Origin: Limnospira fusiformis SAG 85.79
Lineage (GTDB): Bacteria > Cyanobacteriota > Cyanobacteriia > Cyanobacteriales > Microcoleaceae
Assembly (NCBI RefSeq): GCF_012516315.1
Contig: NZ_CP051185.1
Span: 6,081,363 to 6,145,362, forward strand
Direction: 5' to 3'
Length of the DNA: 64,000 nucleotides
The number at the start of each line of letters is the position of its first letter. The stretch's first letter is position 1. The position numbers and the translations under genes are program-made. Of the stretch, positions 1 through 10,600 are shown one piece after another. Under the pieces are notes generated by a model. The model saw nothing but the letters and a program-made list of their open reading frames with translations. It made no database searches and was not told the DNA's origin.

Positions 1-1
1 A

Positions 2-1816
2 GTTTGGGCGGCTTATAAATTGCATAGTTATCAAGGTAAAGGGAAATCCTTAATTGAAAGTATTTTAATTTCTCCGCTGATTTTGCCTCCGACAGTGGTG
101 GGATTTATTTTGCTGCGAATTTTCGGGGATAGAGGCTTATTAAGCGGGTTGTTAGCTATCCTCAATATCAATATTGTATTTACTTGGTATGCGGGCATTA
201 TTGCGGCTACTGTTGTGACTTTTCCCCTCATTTATAAAACTTCCTGTGGGGCTTTTGAGCAAATAGATAGCAATTTGTTAGTTTCCGCCCGCATTTTAGG
301 GGCTTCGGAACTCAAGGTTTTTGTACGAGTAGCGTTTCCTCTGGCTTTTCCTGGTATTATTTCTGGGGCGACTTTAGCTTTTGCTAGGGGACTGGGAGAG
401 TTTGGGGCAACTATGATGTTGGCTGGCAATATTCCGGGAGTTACTCAAACTATTCCTTTGGCGATTTATTCAGCGGTACAAGCTGGGGAAATTCAGGAAG
501 CCTGGATGTGGTCAGGGGTGATTTTATCAATTTCTTTGTCAGCAATTACTTTGGCTAATTTAGGGATTAAATGGCAGCGATCGCCTCAAAAATCTCCGGG
601 GGTTAATCCTCCTCATCTCCAGATTAAACGAGCCACTAATTTTAGCATATATCCGGCAGAAGGCACGGGTTTACAAGTCAATATTTATCAACAACTTCCG
701 GATTTTGGATTACAGGTAAAATTTTCTGGCTATCGCGAAGAACCCCTAGGGATTTTGGGTGCATCTGGTACGGGCAAAAGTATGATTTTAAGATGTATTG
801 TCGGGGTGGAAACTCCCAGGAGTGGCACGATAGTTTTAAACGGGAAAGTGCTATTTGATTCTACCCAGCAAATCAATATTCCGAGTAGCGATCGCCGGGT
901 GGGTTTTTTGGCTCAAAATTACGCCCTATTTCCCCATTTAACTGTAGCGGAAAATATCGCCTTTGGTTTATCAGACCAACTCTCCCAGACTCAAATAAAG
1001 ATGAAGGTTGAGGAACAATTAATCAGGGTGAAACTTCCTGGTATAGGGAACCGTTATCCTCATCAACTCTCAGGGGGACAACAACAGCGAGTCGCCTTAG
1101 CAAGGGCTTTAGTAGTGGAACCAGAAATTTTACTGTTAGATGAACCATTTTCTGCCCTAGATAGCCACATTCGATATCAAATGGAACAGGAACTTATCCA
1201 AATACTAGAAACCTATGCGGGGGTGACATTATTTGTGACCCATAACCGTTCAGAAGCCTATCGTATTTGTCCTCGGTTATTAGTCATTAATCAGGGACGG
1301 GTGGAAGCATTTGGTTCCACCCAAGATATTTTTGATCACCCCCCTACTTTATCAAGCGCGCAACTGACAGGATGCAAAAATTTTTCACGGGTGGTGAGAA
1401 TTTCTGAACGGGTGATAAAAAGCCTTGACTGGGGGTGTAACTTAGAATTATCAAAGCCGCTTCCCCAGGGATTAACTCATGTGGGAATTAGGGCTTATCA
1501 GGTTGGGGAAAACCTAAGTTTATGGTCAGAAACCGACCCACCAGGAGAAAAAAATATCTTTCCTTGCTGGGTAGTTTTTACGATAAAATCCCCGAAACAA
1601 ATTAGCCTTTATATTAAGTTAAATAGTCCCCCAAATCACGCCCAAGATTATCACCTGCAAGCTGATATTTCTAAGGCTAAATGGCAGAAACTTAATAACC
1701 ATGAATTTCCTGGGCAAATTACCCTGGCGGCTGACCAACTTTTGCCACTGGTAACCCCTGATGATTATGATGTCATGTTATCAGGGGATATGCTGAATAA
1801 CAGAGGATTAAGCTGA
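2..1816 (+). CDS. modBC: Molybdate ABC transporter permease/ATP-binding fusion (ModB-ModC), 5' partial
   Basis: This is an inner-membrane permease fused to its cytoplasmic ATPase for molybdate uptake. The frame is open to the left edge of the window, so the start lies outside; the first internal start-like codon is a TTG at 20. Counting from that codon, residues 1-185 are hydrophobic with an EAA-type coupling loop near 80-101. The ABC domain follows, with Walker A GASGTGKS near 247-254, signature LSGGQQQ, Walker B ILLLDEP and a VTH switch histidine. The C-terminal ~150 residues resemble a ModC TOBE/Mop region. ModB-ModC fusions are common in cyanobacteria. The gene ends 2 bp from the convergent DUF1800 gene, with no room for a separate terminator. 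Sulfate or tungstate specificity is a less likely alternative, because the substrate is set by a binding protein that is not in this window. Confidence 0.88.
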   Translation, partial: VWAAYKLHSYQGKGKSLIESILISPLILPPTVVGFILLRIFGDRGLLSGLLAILNINIVFTWYAGIIAATVVTFPLIYKTSCGAFEQIDSNLLVSARILGASELKVFVRVAFPLAFPGIISGATLAFARGLGEFGATMMLAGNIPGVTQTIPLAIYSAVQAGEIQEAWMWSGVILSISLSAITLANLGIKWQRSPQKSPGVNPPHLQIKRATNFSIYPAEGTGLQVNIYQQLPDFGLQVKFSGYREEPLGILGASGTGKSMILRCIVGVETPRSGTIVLNGKVLFDSTQQINIPSSDRRVGFLAQNYALFPHLTVAENIAFGLSDQLSQTQIKMKVEEQLIRVKLPGIGNRYPHQLSGGQQQRVALARALVVEPEILLLDEPFSALDSHIRYQMEQELIQILETYAGVTLFVTHNRSEAYRICPRLLVINQGRVEAFGSTQDIFDHPPTLSSAQLTGCKNFSRVVRISERVIKSLDWGCNLELSKPLPQGLTHVGIRAYQVGENLSLWSETDPPGEKNIFPCWVVFTIKSPKQISLYIKLNSPPNHAQDYHLQADISKAKWQKLNNHEFPGQITLAADQLLPLVTPDDYDVMLSGDMLNNRGLS

Positions 1817-1818
1817 TA

Positions 1819-3210
1819 TTAATACCGCATAAATTCGGGACTACCCAAGAAAATTGCACCCTGTAAATTGGGGGGACTTTCGGCTAAAATTTGGCGAGTT
1901 TGGGGAGATAATAAAACTCCTAAAGTTTCTTCTAGCTGCTTGACATCAACTGGGTTTCCTTTATGGAGTAATCCCCCCGCCAAGGGGACGGCTAAACTAC
2001 TGCGACGCACCATGGTATCTGGGTTTAACCAAGCCTGTTGAGTGTTTTTATATCCATCAGGAGAAGGACAGCCATAAAGAGGCATTCCCAACTGGTTTAA
2101 AATGCCGTTAATGGGGTCATAATTAGTCACTTCTCCGACGGCGCGCATGACTGATGTTATATAACGATAGGGGTTTTTGAATTTACTATTGTAGTGATTT
2201 TCGTCCCAAAATTCGGTGCTGTTAAATAAGGTTTTGAGAACTTCGGTGATATCGCCTTGGGTTTCCATAAAGCGATCGCCTAAAGCCTTAACTAAAGATG
2301 ATGGGGGTTCGTCAGCGACAAATGCTTGGGCTAATTTATAACCAATATGTTTGGCGGTGGCGGGGTGACTAGCTAGGATATCTAATGCTTCCTCAACCTC
2401 CTCGATACCTCTGCCTTTAATAGTTCTCCCAAAAAGGATTTTATCATTAAAATCATGTCGAGTTTCATCAAAATAAAATCCTTCCTGATTTCGGGGGCGA
2501 TCGCTTGGTTTTGGTAGTCCCCAACCTGTCAAAATTCGGGCTAATTCCATCACGTCATTTTGTGTATATCCCCCCTCAACTCCCAAGGTATGTAACTCCA
2601 ATAATTCCCGCGCATAATTCTCATTCAACCCCTTAAATCTTCCGGTCGCACCGGGACTATTTGGGGCGGTATTTTGCCAATTATCCAAATAGAATAACAT
2701 GGCGGGATGCCTAGCGGTTGCGCCTAGTAGGGTTCGGAATTTACCCCAAACATGAGGTCTAATGGCGTGTTCCTCATAGGACCCAATCCAAATTCTACTC
2801 AGTCCTTGCAATCCAAATACGTTAAAATGGTTAAACCAAAAATCCACCATCACTTCTTCTAATTGGCGGGGACTATGTAAAGCCCGAATCATTCTGGCGC
2901 GACGAATTTGGTTAATTACTCTCTGTTGAAATTGCCGCCTAACTTGTGCGAGTTGAGGCTGTGCTAACCCCAGTTTTTGGGCTTCATTAACCTCTCGATT
3001 TTGTTCTCTAACTAGCCTTCCTGGTCGCCAGGGGAGGGTATCTAAGGGCTGAAGTTCCTGGGTGAGAGTTGCGGGAATAGCTAAAGAATTGGGGTTAAGT
3101 TGCGAGTTAATATATCCAGCCATCCCGGTCTTGTTAATTTGATTAATCTGACCGTTAATTAACCCTAAACTCTGTCGGTTAACCAGATGAATAATTTGGC
3201 GATCGCCCAT
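1819..3210 (-). CDS. DUF1800 family protein
   Basis: This is a 463-residue member of the DUF1800 family, whose biochemical role is not established. Family hallmarks visible are the N-terminal HLVNRQSLG segment, the WFNHFNVF motif near residue 125, the ENYARELLELHTLGV block near 200 and the Asn/Pro/Tyr-rich C-terminal part. I see no signal peptide. An AGGAG about nine bases before the ATG supports the start. It lies 21 bp downstream of the pentapeptide-repeat gene on the same strand and could be cotranscribed with it. DUF1800 genes are often paired with DUF1501 genes, but none is seen here. Family assignment is firm; function is unknown. Confidence 0.85.
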   Translation of the reverse strand: MGDRQIIHLVNRQSLGLINGQINQINKTGMAGYINSQLNPNSLAIPATLTQELQPLDTLPWRPGRLVREQNREVNEAQKLGLAQPQLAQVRRQFQQRVINQIRRARMIRALHSPRQLEEVMVDFWFNHFNVFGLQGLSRIWIGSYEEHAIRPHVWGKFRTLLGATARHPAMLFYLDNWQNTAPNSPGATGRFKGLNENYARELLELHTLGVEGGYTQNDVMELARILTGWGLPKPSDRPRNQEGFYFDETRHDFNDKILFGRTIKGRGIEEVEEALDILASHPATAKHIGYKLAQAFVADEPPSSLVKALGDRFMETQGDITEVLKTLFNSTEFWDENHYNSKFKNPYRYITSVMRAVGEVTNYDPINGILNQLGMPLYGCPSPDGYKNTQQAWLNPDTMVRRSSLAVPLAGGLLHKGNPVDVKQLEETLGVLLSPQTRQILAESPPNLQGAIFLGSPEFMRY

Positions 3211-3231
3211 AATTCTATACTCCTGAAAATG

Positions 3232-4530
3232 TTAACGCCCTAATTTATTAGGAATACCGTCACAGCCGCCGGGGATAGTATTTCGAGATTTTGACCCCGA
3301 CCAAGCACAGCAATAATAACGATTCTCCTCGGACAGGTTCAAAACCGCAGTAAAATCAGCATTTTCTAGGACAGCGCCAGTATTAGCGCCAGTAGAGTAG
3401 TCAGGAATTAAGGTCCGAGTCCGGGGGCTGGCGGTTTCCACTGAACCATAAAAGAATTTAGTCGATCGCAGATTACTATGGGTGAGGTTGGCTTCATAGA
3501 GAATAGCGCGAGATAAATTAGCACGCACCAGGTCACAATTCGTTAAATTAGCGCGGACTAGGTTCGCCTCTCCCAGGTCTGTGCGCCGCAGATCGGTATT
3601 TTTTAAGTCGGTCCCGGCTAACATGGCCCCTAAATCAATAACTCGGATACCTTCGGCCCTATCTTCCGCATAACTACCATTACCATCTAATATAGGGCGA
3701 CCCAAATGGCGATCGCGTTTAAGGGGAGTAATTAACCGCGCCTGGGACAGAAACCGGAGAATTTTCGCTTTTCCATCTGCGTCTACACTACGAATAATCG
3801 CCGCGGTTCGTCCTTCTGCGATTACCCTTTCCTGGGGCCAATCTTCTAATAGTCCCTGTTCCCCTAAGGCTAAATCAGAGACTCCCTGAAAATAAGCATC
3901 GATGGTCTGTTGTTGGGTAATGCGGTTTTGCTGAATGGTTAAATCCCGGGAGATTACATATTGTCGCCAAGCCACATATACGGCTAAAATGGCGATCATA
4001 ATTTGACCCAAAGCGCCGATCAATTCCCCCAGTGCGCCGATCGCATCCCAGTTGATGACAATATTACGGGCTGCGTCTGTGTTGGAACCACTCAGCATCA
4101 ACAGCCCGGTAATTGCCGATAAAATCCCGAAACTAGCGACGATTAAACTACGCCAGATAGGAGGAATCAGGGTTGTCCAAATTTTACCCCAACTCGGCCA
4201 AATAATTAACAGTGATGCGGCAATAGCCACAACCGCGCTGAGATAGCCGACCCAGACATTATCGATCGCTAACCCTAAAATCATGACGGCGATCGCCCCC
4301 AGGGTCAACACAGAAGCCAAAAAGTTACTGGGTCTAGGATTTTCCGGCTCGGCTTTCCCTTTTTGGGTGGGGGACTCTTCTAGGTGATACACCTCCCCAT
4401 GATCGCTATAGGAGAAAACTTGATTCTCAGACACTGAGGGACTCAGGGTAATGGTGTTAGGACTCTTTCCATTGGGGCTATCAATATCCTGGTTAGGCTG
4501 TTGCGGTGCGGATAAATTGGGTTCTGTCAT
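3232..4530 (-). CDS. Pentapeptide-repeat membrane protein
   Basis: This 432-residue protein has a Pro/Ser-rich soluble N-terminus (about 1-65). Four or five hydrophobic segments lie between about 68 and 190 (for example near 68-90, 95-112, 125-147 and 165-190). The C-terminal part contains a run of A(D/N)Lxx pentapeptide repeats at about 300-355 (TDLKN, TDLRR, TDLGE, ANLVR, ANLTN and so on). Pentapeptide repeats fold into a right-handed beta-helix and usually serve in protein binding. The membrane topology suggests a cytoplasmic repeat domain anchored in the membrane. The tail has two adjacent Cys (YYCCAW) and one more near the end. Partner and function are unknown. It heads a possible two-gene unit with the DUF1800 gene. 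Confidence 0.8.
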   Translation of the reverse strand: MTEPNLSAPQQPNQDIDSPNGKSPNTITLSPSVSENQVFSYSDHGEVYHLEESPTQKGKAEPENPRPSNFLASVLTLGAIAVMILGLAIDNVWVGYLSAVVAIAASLLIIWPSWGKIWTTLIPPIWRSLIVASFGILSAITGLLMLSGSNTDAARNIVINWDAIGALGELIGALGQIMIAILAVYVAWRQYVISRDLTIQQNRITQQQTIDAYFQGVSDLALGEQGLLEDWPQERVIAEGRTAAIIRSVDADGKAKILRFLSQARLITPLKRDRHLGRPILDGNGSYAEDRAEGIRVIDLGAMLAGTDLKNTDLRRTDLGEANLVRANLTNCDLVRANLSRAILYEANLTHSNLRSTKFFYGSVETASPRTRTLIPDYSTGANTGAVLENADFTAVLNLSEENRYYCCAWSGSKSRNTIPGGCDGIPNKLGR

Positions 4531-4671
4531 ACTGATTGATAAAGGCTAGGAAAGATTTAATGCTCTTCTCTGGATCTATTGTATCTAAAGTTCCGGCAGA
4601 TCGGGTATCGTAAATGTATTATAAAAATTGACTGATAATTCAGATATAATCAAATTTGCTATATTATATCC

Positions 4672-4887
4672 ATGAACTTAAAGTTATCTGACTATACCAA
4701 AAAATTAGGAGTTAGCTACCCAACTCCAGGGCGTTGCTGGAAGTCTAAACAGCTACCCCATCCCACTAAACAGACTGTTACCCGCCGGATTATGATTGAT
4801 TTTCACCCCCACAGTTTAGCCCCTTCTGCGAAAATAGTTAGGCAATTTGTCCCCTGGTTACATCAGCGGCAAAATCTGGTTATTTAG
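4672..4887 (+). pseudogene. Remnant of an IS607-type recombinase N-terminus
   Basis: This is a 71-codon open frame. Its first ~40 residues (LSDYTKKLGVSYPTPGRCWK and onward) resemble the MerR-like helix-turn-helix that starts IS607-family serine recombinases (typically KLSDYAKKLGVSYKTAWRWWK). The catalytic resolvase domain that should follow is absent; the remaining residues are not recognisable. Substitutions at usually conserved positions (PTPGRCW where KTAWRWW is usual) fit decay. I read it as a dead fragment of an IS607 element unlike the two full copies further right. A free-standing small DNA-binding protein is the alternative. Confidence 0.4.
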
Positions 4888-5122
4888 ACTTCCCAGCCGA
4901 CAGGTTAAGTGAATATGCGATCGCTCCATAAATGAGAGGATAGGTTAATAATAATACCGCTTAATTCCGGCAAATATTAACTCAATATTATCAGAATATT
5001 ATCTAGTTTTTGTATGAGATAAATAAAATGTAATAAAAACTACAATAAACAACTAATCAGTATTGGTATTTTTTAAGTTATTTATATTCGCAAATTAAAG
5101 TATATAAACGACCCCAAAATCG

Positions 5123-6610
5123 ATGAAATCACTACTCCCCATAGGAATTACTAGATGTCTAAATGCGCGCCTGTCTAGGCGGATTGCCTTTTGGGTTGCC
5201 ACTAGCATAGTTGTGATTGAATTAATTATTTTGGTGCCATCAGTGTATCGTCGTCGCCAAGAGTTGTTATCTAAATTGCAGCACCTAACCTCTCAAAAAA
5301 TCGCTTGGATAGTAGAAACTTACCCCCATAAAACGCCGGAGGATTTTCTCAAACAACTGCAAAATTTACATTATATGAACTCTGATATTATGGGAGGGTC
5401 TCTCTATAGTTCCGACGGACAACTAATTGGCAGTTTTGGGGAAACTCCAGCTTTATCTTATCCAGAAGCCAGAGATGTACAAATACTGTATGTAAACACT
5501 CCCGAAGGCGATCGCTATGATCTTACCTGTGATACTTTTCCCCGCCTAGATGATTATCTCATTATCCTCCGCTATGATGCCTCTCCTATTCATCGGGAAG
5601 TCTGGTATTTTATTGTACGAATTGCGGGACTGGTTTTGATTATTTCTGTGTTTGTCACTGGTGCGACTATGGTAGTGCTTAACTATTTAGTGATTTTGCC
5701 GATTTTGAATTTACGCCAGGATTTAATCAAGGCGGGTTCAGCTATTACTAATCATCAGTTACCCCCTCAGTTTTATGCTGCTTCTGTCCAAAGTCGGGAT
5801 GAACTAGGGGATGTAATTAGCGCATTTATGGATATGTACAATCAAATTTCGGAGGCGATCGCGCAACAAAAACAAGCCGAGGAAGCCTTACGCCAAGAAA
5901 AGGAAAAATCCGATGAATTATTGTTAAATATTCTGCCGGAAACCATAGCCTATAAGTTAAAAAATACCCACACTTGTATTGCGAATAGATTTGAACAGGC
6001 GACTATTTTATTTGCAGATATAACTAATTTTACCGAACTCGCTTCCCAATTAACACCCACAGAATTGGTGGATTTACTTAATCAACTTTTTTCCGCTTTT
6101 GACCGCCTTACAGATAAGTATGGTTTGGAAAAAATTAAAACTATTGGTGATGCTTATATGGTGGTTGGGGGAATTCCTAACCCCCGTGATGATCACCCTC
6201 AAGCCGTGGCTGATATGGCGCTAGAAATGCAACAAGTTGTCCAACAATTCCACTGCGTTAGGCTTCCGGTTAGTGAAGCATCTGGTTTAGGAGAAGGGTC
6301 TACAGATGATCATAAACAGGGGGAAATTAGCCACCAACTTAATATCCGTATTGGTATTAATATGGGTCCGGTGGTGGCTGGGGTTATTGGTTTAAAAAAG
6401 TTTACCTATGATTTATGGGGAGATGCGGTCAATACTGCTAGTCGTATGGAGTCACAAGGTGAACCCGGAAAAATCCAAGTCAGTCAGACGGTATACTGGC
6501 ATTTAAAACCACAATATATATTAGAAAAACGAGGGGTTGTTTCCGTGAAAGGTAAAGGCAATATGACCACTTACTGGTTAATTAGTAAACGGTCAAAATC
6601 TGTGGATTAA
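5123..6610 (+). CDS. Membrane-anchored class III adenylate cyclase with HAMP domain
   Basis: This enzyme makes cyclic nucleotide at the inner membrane. Order of parts in 495 residues: transmembrane helix ~21-40, extracytoplasmic sensor ~41-162, second helix ~164-194, HAMP ~190-245, coiled signalling helix ~245-282, class III cyclase domain ~288-490. Metal ligands Asp299 and Asp343 and the transition-state pair Asn437/Arg441 are present. The base-specificity pair is Lys339 and Asp430, the combination typical of ATP-using enzymes rather than guanylate cyclases. An extra loop of ~25 residues (about 378-404) sits inside the catalytic domain. The layout recalls the HAMP/coiled-coil cyclases described in Spirulina, but I do not assign a cya symbol. 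It overlaps the convergent GGDEF gene by four bases at the stop codons. A cNMP-binding kinase lies 14 kb downstream. Confidence 0.88.
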   Translation: MKSLLPIGITRCLNARLSRRIAFWVATSIVVIELIILVPSVYRRRQELLSKLQHLTSQKIAWIVETYPHKTPEDFLKQLQNLHYMNSDIMGGSLYSSDGQLIGSFGETPALSYPEARDVQILYVNTPEGDRYDLTCDTFPRLDDYLIILRYDASPIHREVWYFIVRIAGLVLIISVFVTGATMVVLNYLVILPILNLRQDLIKAGSAITNHQLPPQFYAASVQSRDELGDVISAFMDMYNQISEAIAQQKQAEEALRQEKEKSDELLLNILPETIAYKLKNTHTCIANRFEQATILFADITNFTELASQLTPTELVDLLNQLFSAFDRLTDKYGLEKIKTIGDAYMVVGGIPNPRDDHPQAVADMALEMQQVVQQFHCVRLPVSEASGLGEGSTDDHKQGEISHQLNIRIGINMGPVVAGVIGLKKFTYDLWGDAVNTASRMESQGEPGKIQVSQTVYWHLKPQYILEKRGVVSVKGKGNMTTYWLISKRSKSVD

Positions 6611-7575
6611 TTAACTTGGTTAAATTTGGGATAAATTACCACTTGATTACGACCTTGTTTTTTAGCGTCATAAAGTGCTTTATCTGCCTCCATAAGTAAG
6701 CCATCGAGACTAATTTCTGATGATTCATAAATGGTCACACCAATACTCACAGTTATATGAATAGTCTGGTCATCAACGTATATGGGAGTTGTGGCGATCG
6801 CCTCTCTAATCCTTTCCGCTACCAATAGGGCTTCATCAGCTTGGGTTTCTGGTAAAAATACCACAAATTCTTCCCCTCCAAACCTGCCAAAAATATCCAC
6901 TTTTCTTAAAGCATTAACCGTGACATCTGCCATAATTTTTAGTGCTTCATCTCCGATATTATGACCATAATTATCATTAATTAACTTAAAATGATCAATA
7001 TCTATCATTAACACAGAAAAGGGGTTATTATAGCGGTGGGTGCGTTGAAATTCTCGCTCCGCCAAAGTTAAGAGATGGCGACGATTAGCAATACCTGTTA
7101 AAGGGTCTGTCGTGGCTAACTTTTCTAACTCAACTAATGCTTGTTTCAATTCATCGCGAGTATATTTTAACTCTAAATGAGTTTTAACGCGAGCCAGTAG
7201 TTCAGGAGCCTTATAGGGTTTAGTAACATAATCGACAGCCCCTTGACTAAAAGCCTGAAGTAAATGTTCAGATTCATTACTAGCGGTGAGGAAAATAATC
7301 GGAATTTCTGCATAAAGCGGGTCAGCTTTTAAATGCTCACACACCTGCAAACCGTTAATTTCCGGCATCATTAAATCAAGTAAAATCAAGTCAGGATTAG
7401 CAGTTTTGACTCTTTCGATCGCTTGTTTACCGCTGGTGGCGAAAGTGGTGGCGTAACCGACATCATCAAGCATCGCTCCAACGACCTGCAAATTTTTGCT
7501 GACATCATCAACAATCAAAATCAAAAAATTTTCTGGTTGAAAACAGTTCACTACACACTGGGCTATTAATTCCAA
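6607..7575 (-). CDS. Response regulator diguanylate cyclase (REC-GGDEF)
   Basis: This is a predicted c-di-GMP synthase controlled by phosphorylation. A receiver domain spans ~17-135, with acidic residues near 23-24, phospho-acceptor Asp67 in LILLDLMMP and Lys119. After a short helix comes a GGDEF domain (~155-320) with the active-site motif GGEEF at 233-237. RxxD at 224-227, five residues before the motif, is a likely inhibitory I-site, so product feedback is expected. GGEEF is an accepted active variant. The annotated start is a TTG; a GTG eight codons later (7551) is equally possible. Its stop overlaps the stop of the convergent adenylate cyclase, putting two second-messenger genes tail to tail. 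The cognate kinase may be the large hybrid kinase just upstream on the same strand. Confidence 0.9.
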   Translation of the reverse strand: MELIAQCVVNCFQPENFLILIVDDVSKNLQVVGAMLDDVGYATTFATSGKQAIERVKTANPDLILLDLMMPEINGLQVCEHLKADPLYAEIPIIFLTASNESEHLLQAFSQGAVDYVTKPYKAPELLARVKTHLELKYTRDELKQALVELEKLATTDPLTGIANRRHLLTLAEREFQRTHRYNNPFSVLMIDIDHFKLINDNYGHNIGDEALKIMADVTVNALRKVDIFGRFGGEEFVVFLPETQADEALLVAERIREAIATTPIYVDDQTIHITVSIGVTIYESSEISLDGLLMEADKALYDAKKQGRNQVVIYPKFNQVN

Positions 7576-7664
7576 GACTATACATTGATCCTATACCAAT
7601 TGTTAACCAATGACAACTAGAGACCAAACTAACCACCTACTCAATTAGTAATAATCACCATAAC

Positions 7665-10600
7665 TTATTCACCATAAATATCTATAAGCGATCGTCGCAG
7701 GTCTGGGAAGGCTCTCACCGTCCCAGGGATTTTGTCCCAGTCAAATTGTTCGAGTTGGGAACTCAGGGTAGAAGCATATTCCACAAAAGCCGGATAGGGG
7801 TACTGGTGGGACCATTGAACCAACTGCTCCGCAAAAGCCTGTAAATCCCTCATTTTGAGAGTTTGTCCTAGTTCTGGCCAAAATCTGTCTTCGTGTTCCT
7901 GGAGTTTTTCCAGTAATTCACTAATGGAAGCATAGGGGGGTTCTGGTGAAACCGGAAGATCAGGGGTAGCTGGGGAGGTATCATCATCAACTTGATCAAC
8001 AGCATTTACAGTGTCCTGGGGAAGTAGTTGTTTTAAGACTAAGACTAACTGTGAACGACTCACAGGTTTATGCAAAAAACCATCCTGGATAGAAGATAGT
8101 TCTTGGTGGTCGCGATCGAGGGATGAAGCCGTTAAAATAATAATTGGAATTTGCTTAGTGACCGGATTTTCCTTTAACTGTTTGGTGGCTTCCACTCCAT
8201 CTAATTCCGGCATTCGCAAATCCATCATAATTACATCAGGTTGTTCTAGTTCCGCTATTTGAATCGCCTCGATGCCATTATGTGCGAGCAACAGATGATG
8301 GTGGGAATTTACAAAATATCCCTGAATTAAATCCAAGTTTGATTGGACATCATCAACGACTAATATTTTACTCGGTTTGACCGCGTTTAAATCATCATTT
8401 TTTTCGACGAGTTTATAATCATCGGGTTGCCAGTCTATGGGTGTAACATTTGGGAAAATTAAAGTAAATTGACTACCTTTACCCAGTTGACTTTCTAGGC
8501 TGATAGTTCCCCCAAGCATTTGGGTGAGTCGTTTAGTAATTGCTAACCCTAGTCCTGAACCACCATATTTGCGGGTGCTTTGTCCTTCACTTTGAATAAA
8601 ACTATCAAAAATGCGTTGCTGTTGTTCTGGAGCGATACCAATTCCGGTATCAGCGATCGCTATTTCTAGGGATATAGTAGATTCGGGATTCTCCGCATTT
8701 AGGGGAGTATTGCTGTTAGTCACCACCGAAATTTTCACCCAGCCTTCATCAGTAAATTTGAGAGCATTTCCCACCATATTTAACAAAATCTGTCGTAACC
8801 TGACTTCATCAAACATAATCGCTTTCGGCAAATTATCGTTAATTTCTCTAATCAATTCCACCTTTTTTTCGGCTGCTTTGTGGCAAAAAATTTGATAGAT
8901 TTCTTCTAGCATAACCCGTAAATCAATCGGTTCCTGATGGAGTTCCATTTTCCCCGCTTCAATTTTTGATAAATCCAGAATATCATTAATCAAAGAAAGT
9001 AAAGTTTTCCCACTAGCTGCAATGGATTTAACATATTGCTGTTGACGAGGTTCCGACACCAAACTCTGTAGGAGATCGCAAAATCCTAGAATCGCATTCA
9101 TAGGGGTACGGATTTCGTGACTCATATTAGCTAAAAATTCACTCTTAGCACGGTTAGCAGCTTGGGCGTGGCGTGTGGCTTCTTTCAGGGCTTGATTTTT
9201 GTGTTCTAGTTCTAGTTTGTGTAACTTTTCCTGTTCCAAAAGTTGCGCCTGTGCTAAAGCAATTCCTACTTGTTGAGCGATAGCTTCTATTAGTTCAATT
9301 TCTTCGTGAGTCCAATGGCGAAACCGATCGCACTGTTGCAAACTAATGACTCCATTAGGTTCGCCTTTGTAGGAAGTCCGAACGCTTAACATGGATTTTA
9401 AATGAATTTGGCGACAGAGATCATAATGGGGAAACAGTAGGGGATCTTGATAGACATCATCAGAAGCTATAGCCTGATCCTGATTTAATAATATGGCAAG
9501 ATGTCGATTCTTGTGAATGGGTATTTCTACCCCCAAAAAAGGCTTATACTCACCCCTTAAATATTCTGCTACCATAGTTATTTGCGGTTCAGAAGTGGCG
9601 GCGGAATAACGATGAATTAAACAGCGATTCACATGAAAGGCTTCCCCCACTAAACTAACTGTAGCTTGAACAATGTGTTGGCTGTCGAGACTTTGGCGAA
9701 TTTCGTCTGTTATCTGTTGTTGTAGTAAAGTATTTTGAAAAGCCTGTTCCAGAACTTTTTTAGCCTGTTGACGTTCGATTTCATTACCAATCCACATGGC
9801 AATTAATTGCAACAATTGCCGTTCACTATTGCGAAAGGGAGTATGGCGAGGATGGGGACTACAAAAGTTAATAGTTCCATATACATGTTGTCCTACTATA
9901 ATCCTCACCCCAATATAGGCTTGGAGTCCTAGGTTATGATAGGCTGGATGGTTTTTATATTCCGACTGTGCCGCCGAGGTAATACAGACAATTTCCGAAC
10001 TGTTAAAAGTGGCTTCACAAAAGGTATTGTTTAATCGGAATAAATCGCCTTTTTCAATAGGTGGTGTCAGTCCTGGGGGAGTTTGTACCGCTACCACCTG
10101 ATAGCGATCGCCCTGAATATGAGAAAGCATCCCAATTTCTAAGCCAAATTGTAGTCGTCCCATAGACAGTAAAGATTCTAGTCTCTGATTAAAATTCAGA
10201 TTAGGAGCCACAGCAATCTGATATAATTCTCGGAGAGCAACTTCTCTAGCTTGTAACTCTTCTTCTGCTTCTTTCCGAACTGTAATATCCTCAGCAATAC
10301 CAGCAAAGCGGTAAATATTTCCGTCCTGATCATAAATCGGAAAAGAACAAGCACGAATCCAGCGTCTTTCACCATCTGGGCGAAAAATAGGATACTCTAA
10401 CTCTAATTCCTTTTTTCTCAGAAATTGGTGTTTCATTCCACTAATTACTTTCGGTCTATAATTCACATCTATCGAATCAAACCAAGACTCAGGTTCTTGA
10501 TATAAACTCTCACAAGTTCTGCCCCAAATTTGCTGATAAGCTGGACTAATATATAGGACTTCTCCACTGCGAGAAACTATAAAAAATGCTTCGGAAATTG

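Noticed and set aside
8011..8895. Plus-strand frames inside the large hybrid kinase gene
   Set aside because: They are antisense shadows of a well-supported coding region with no start signals.
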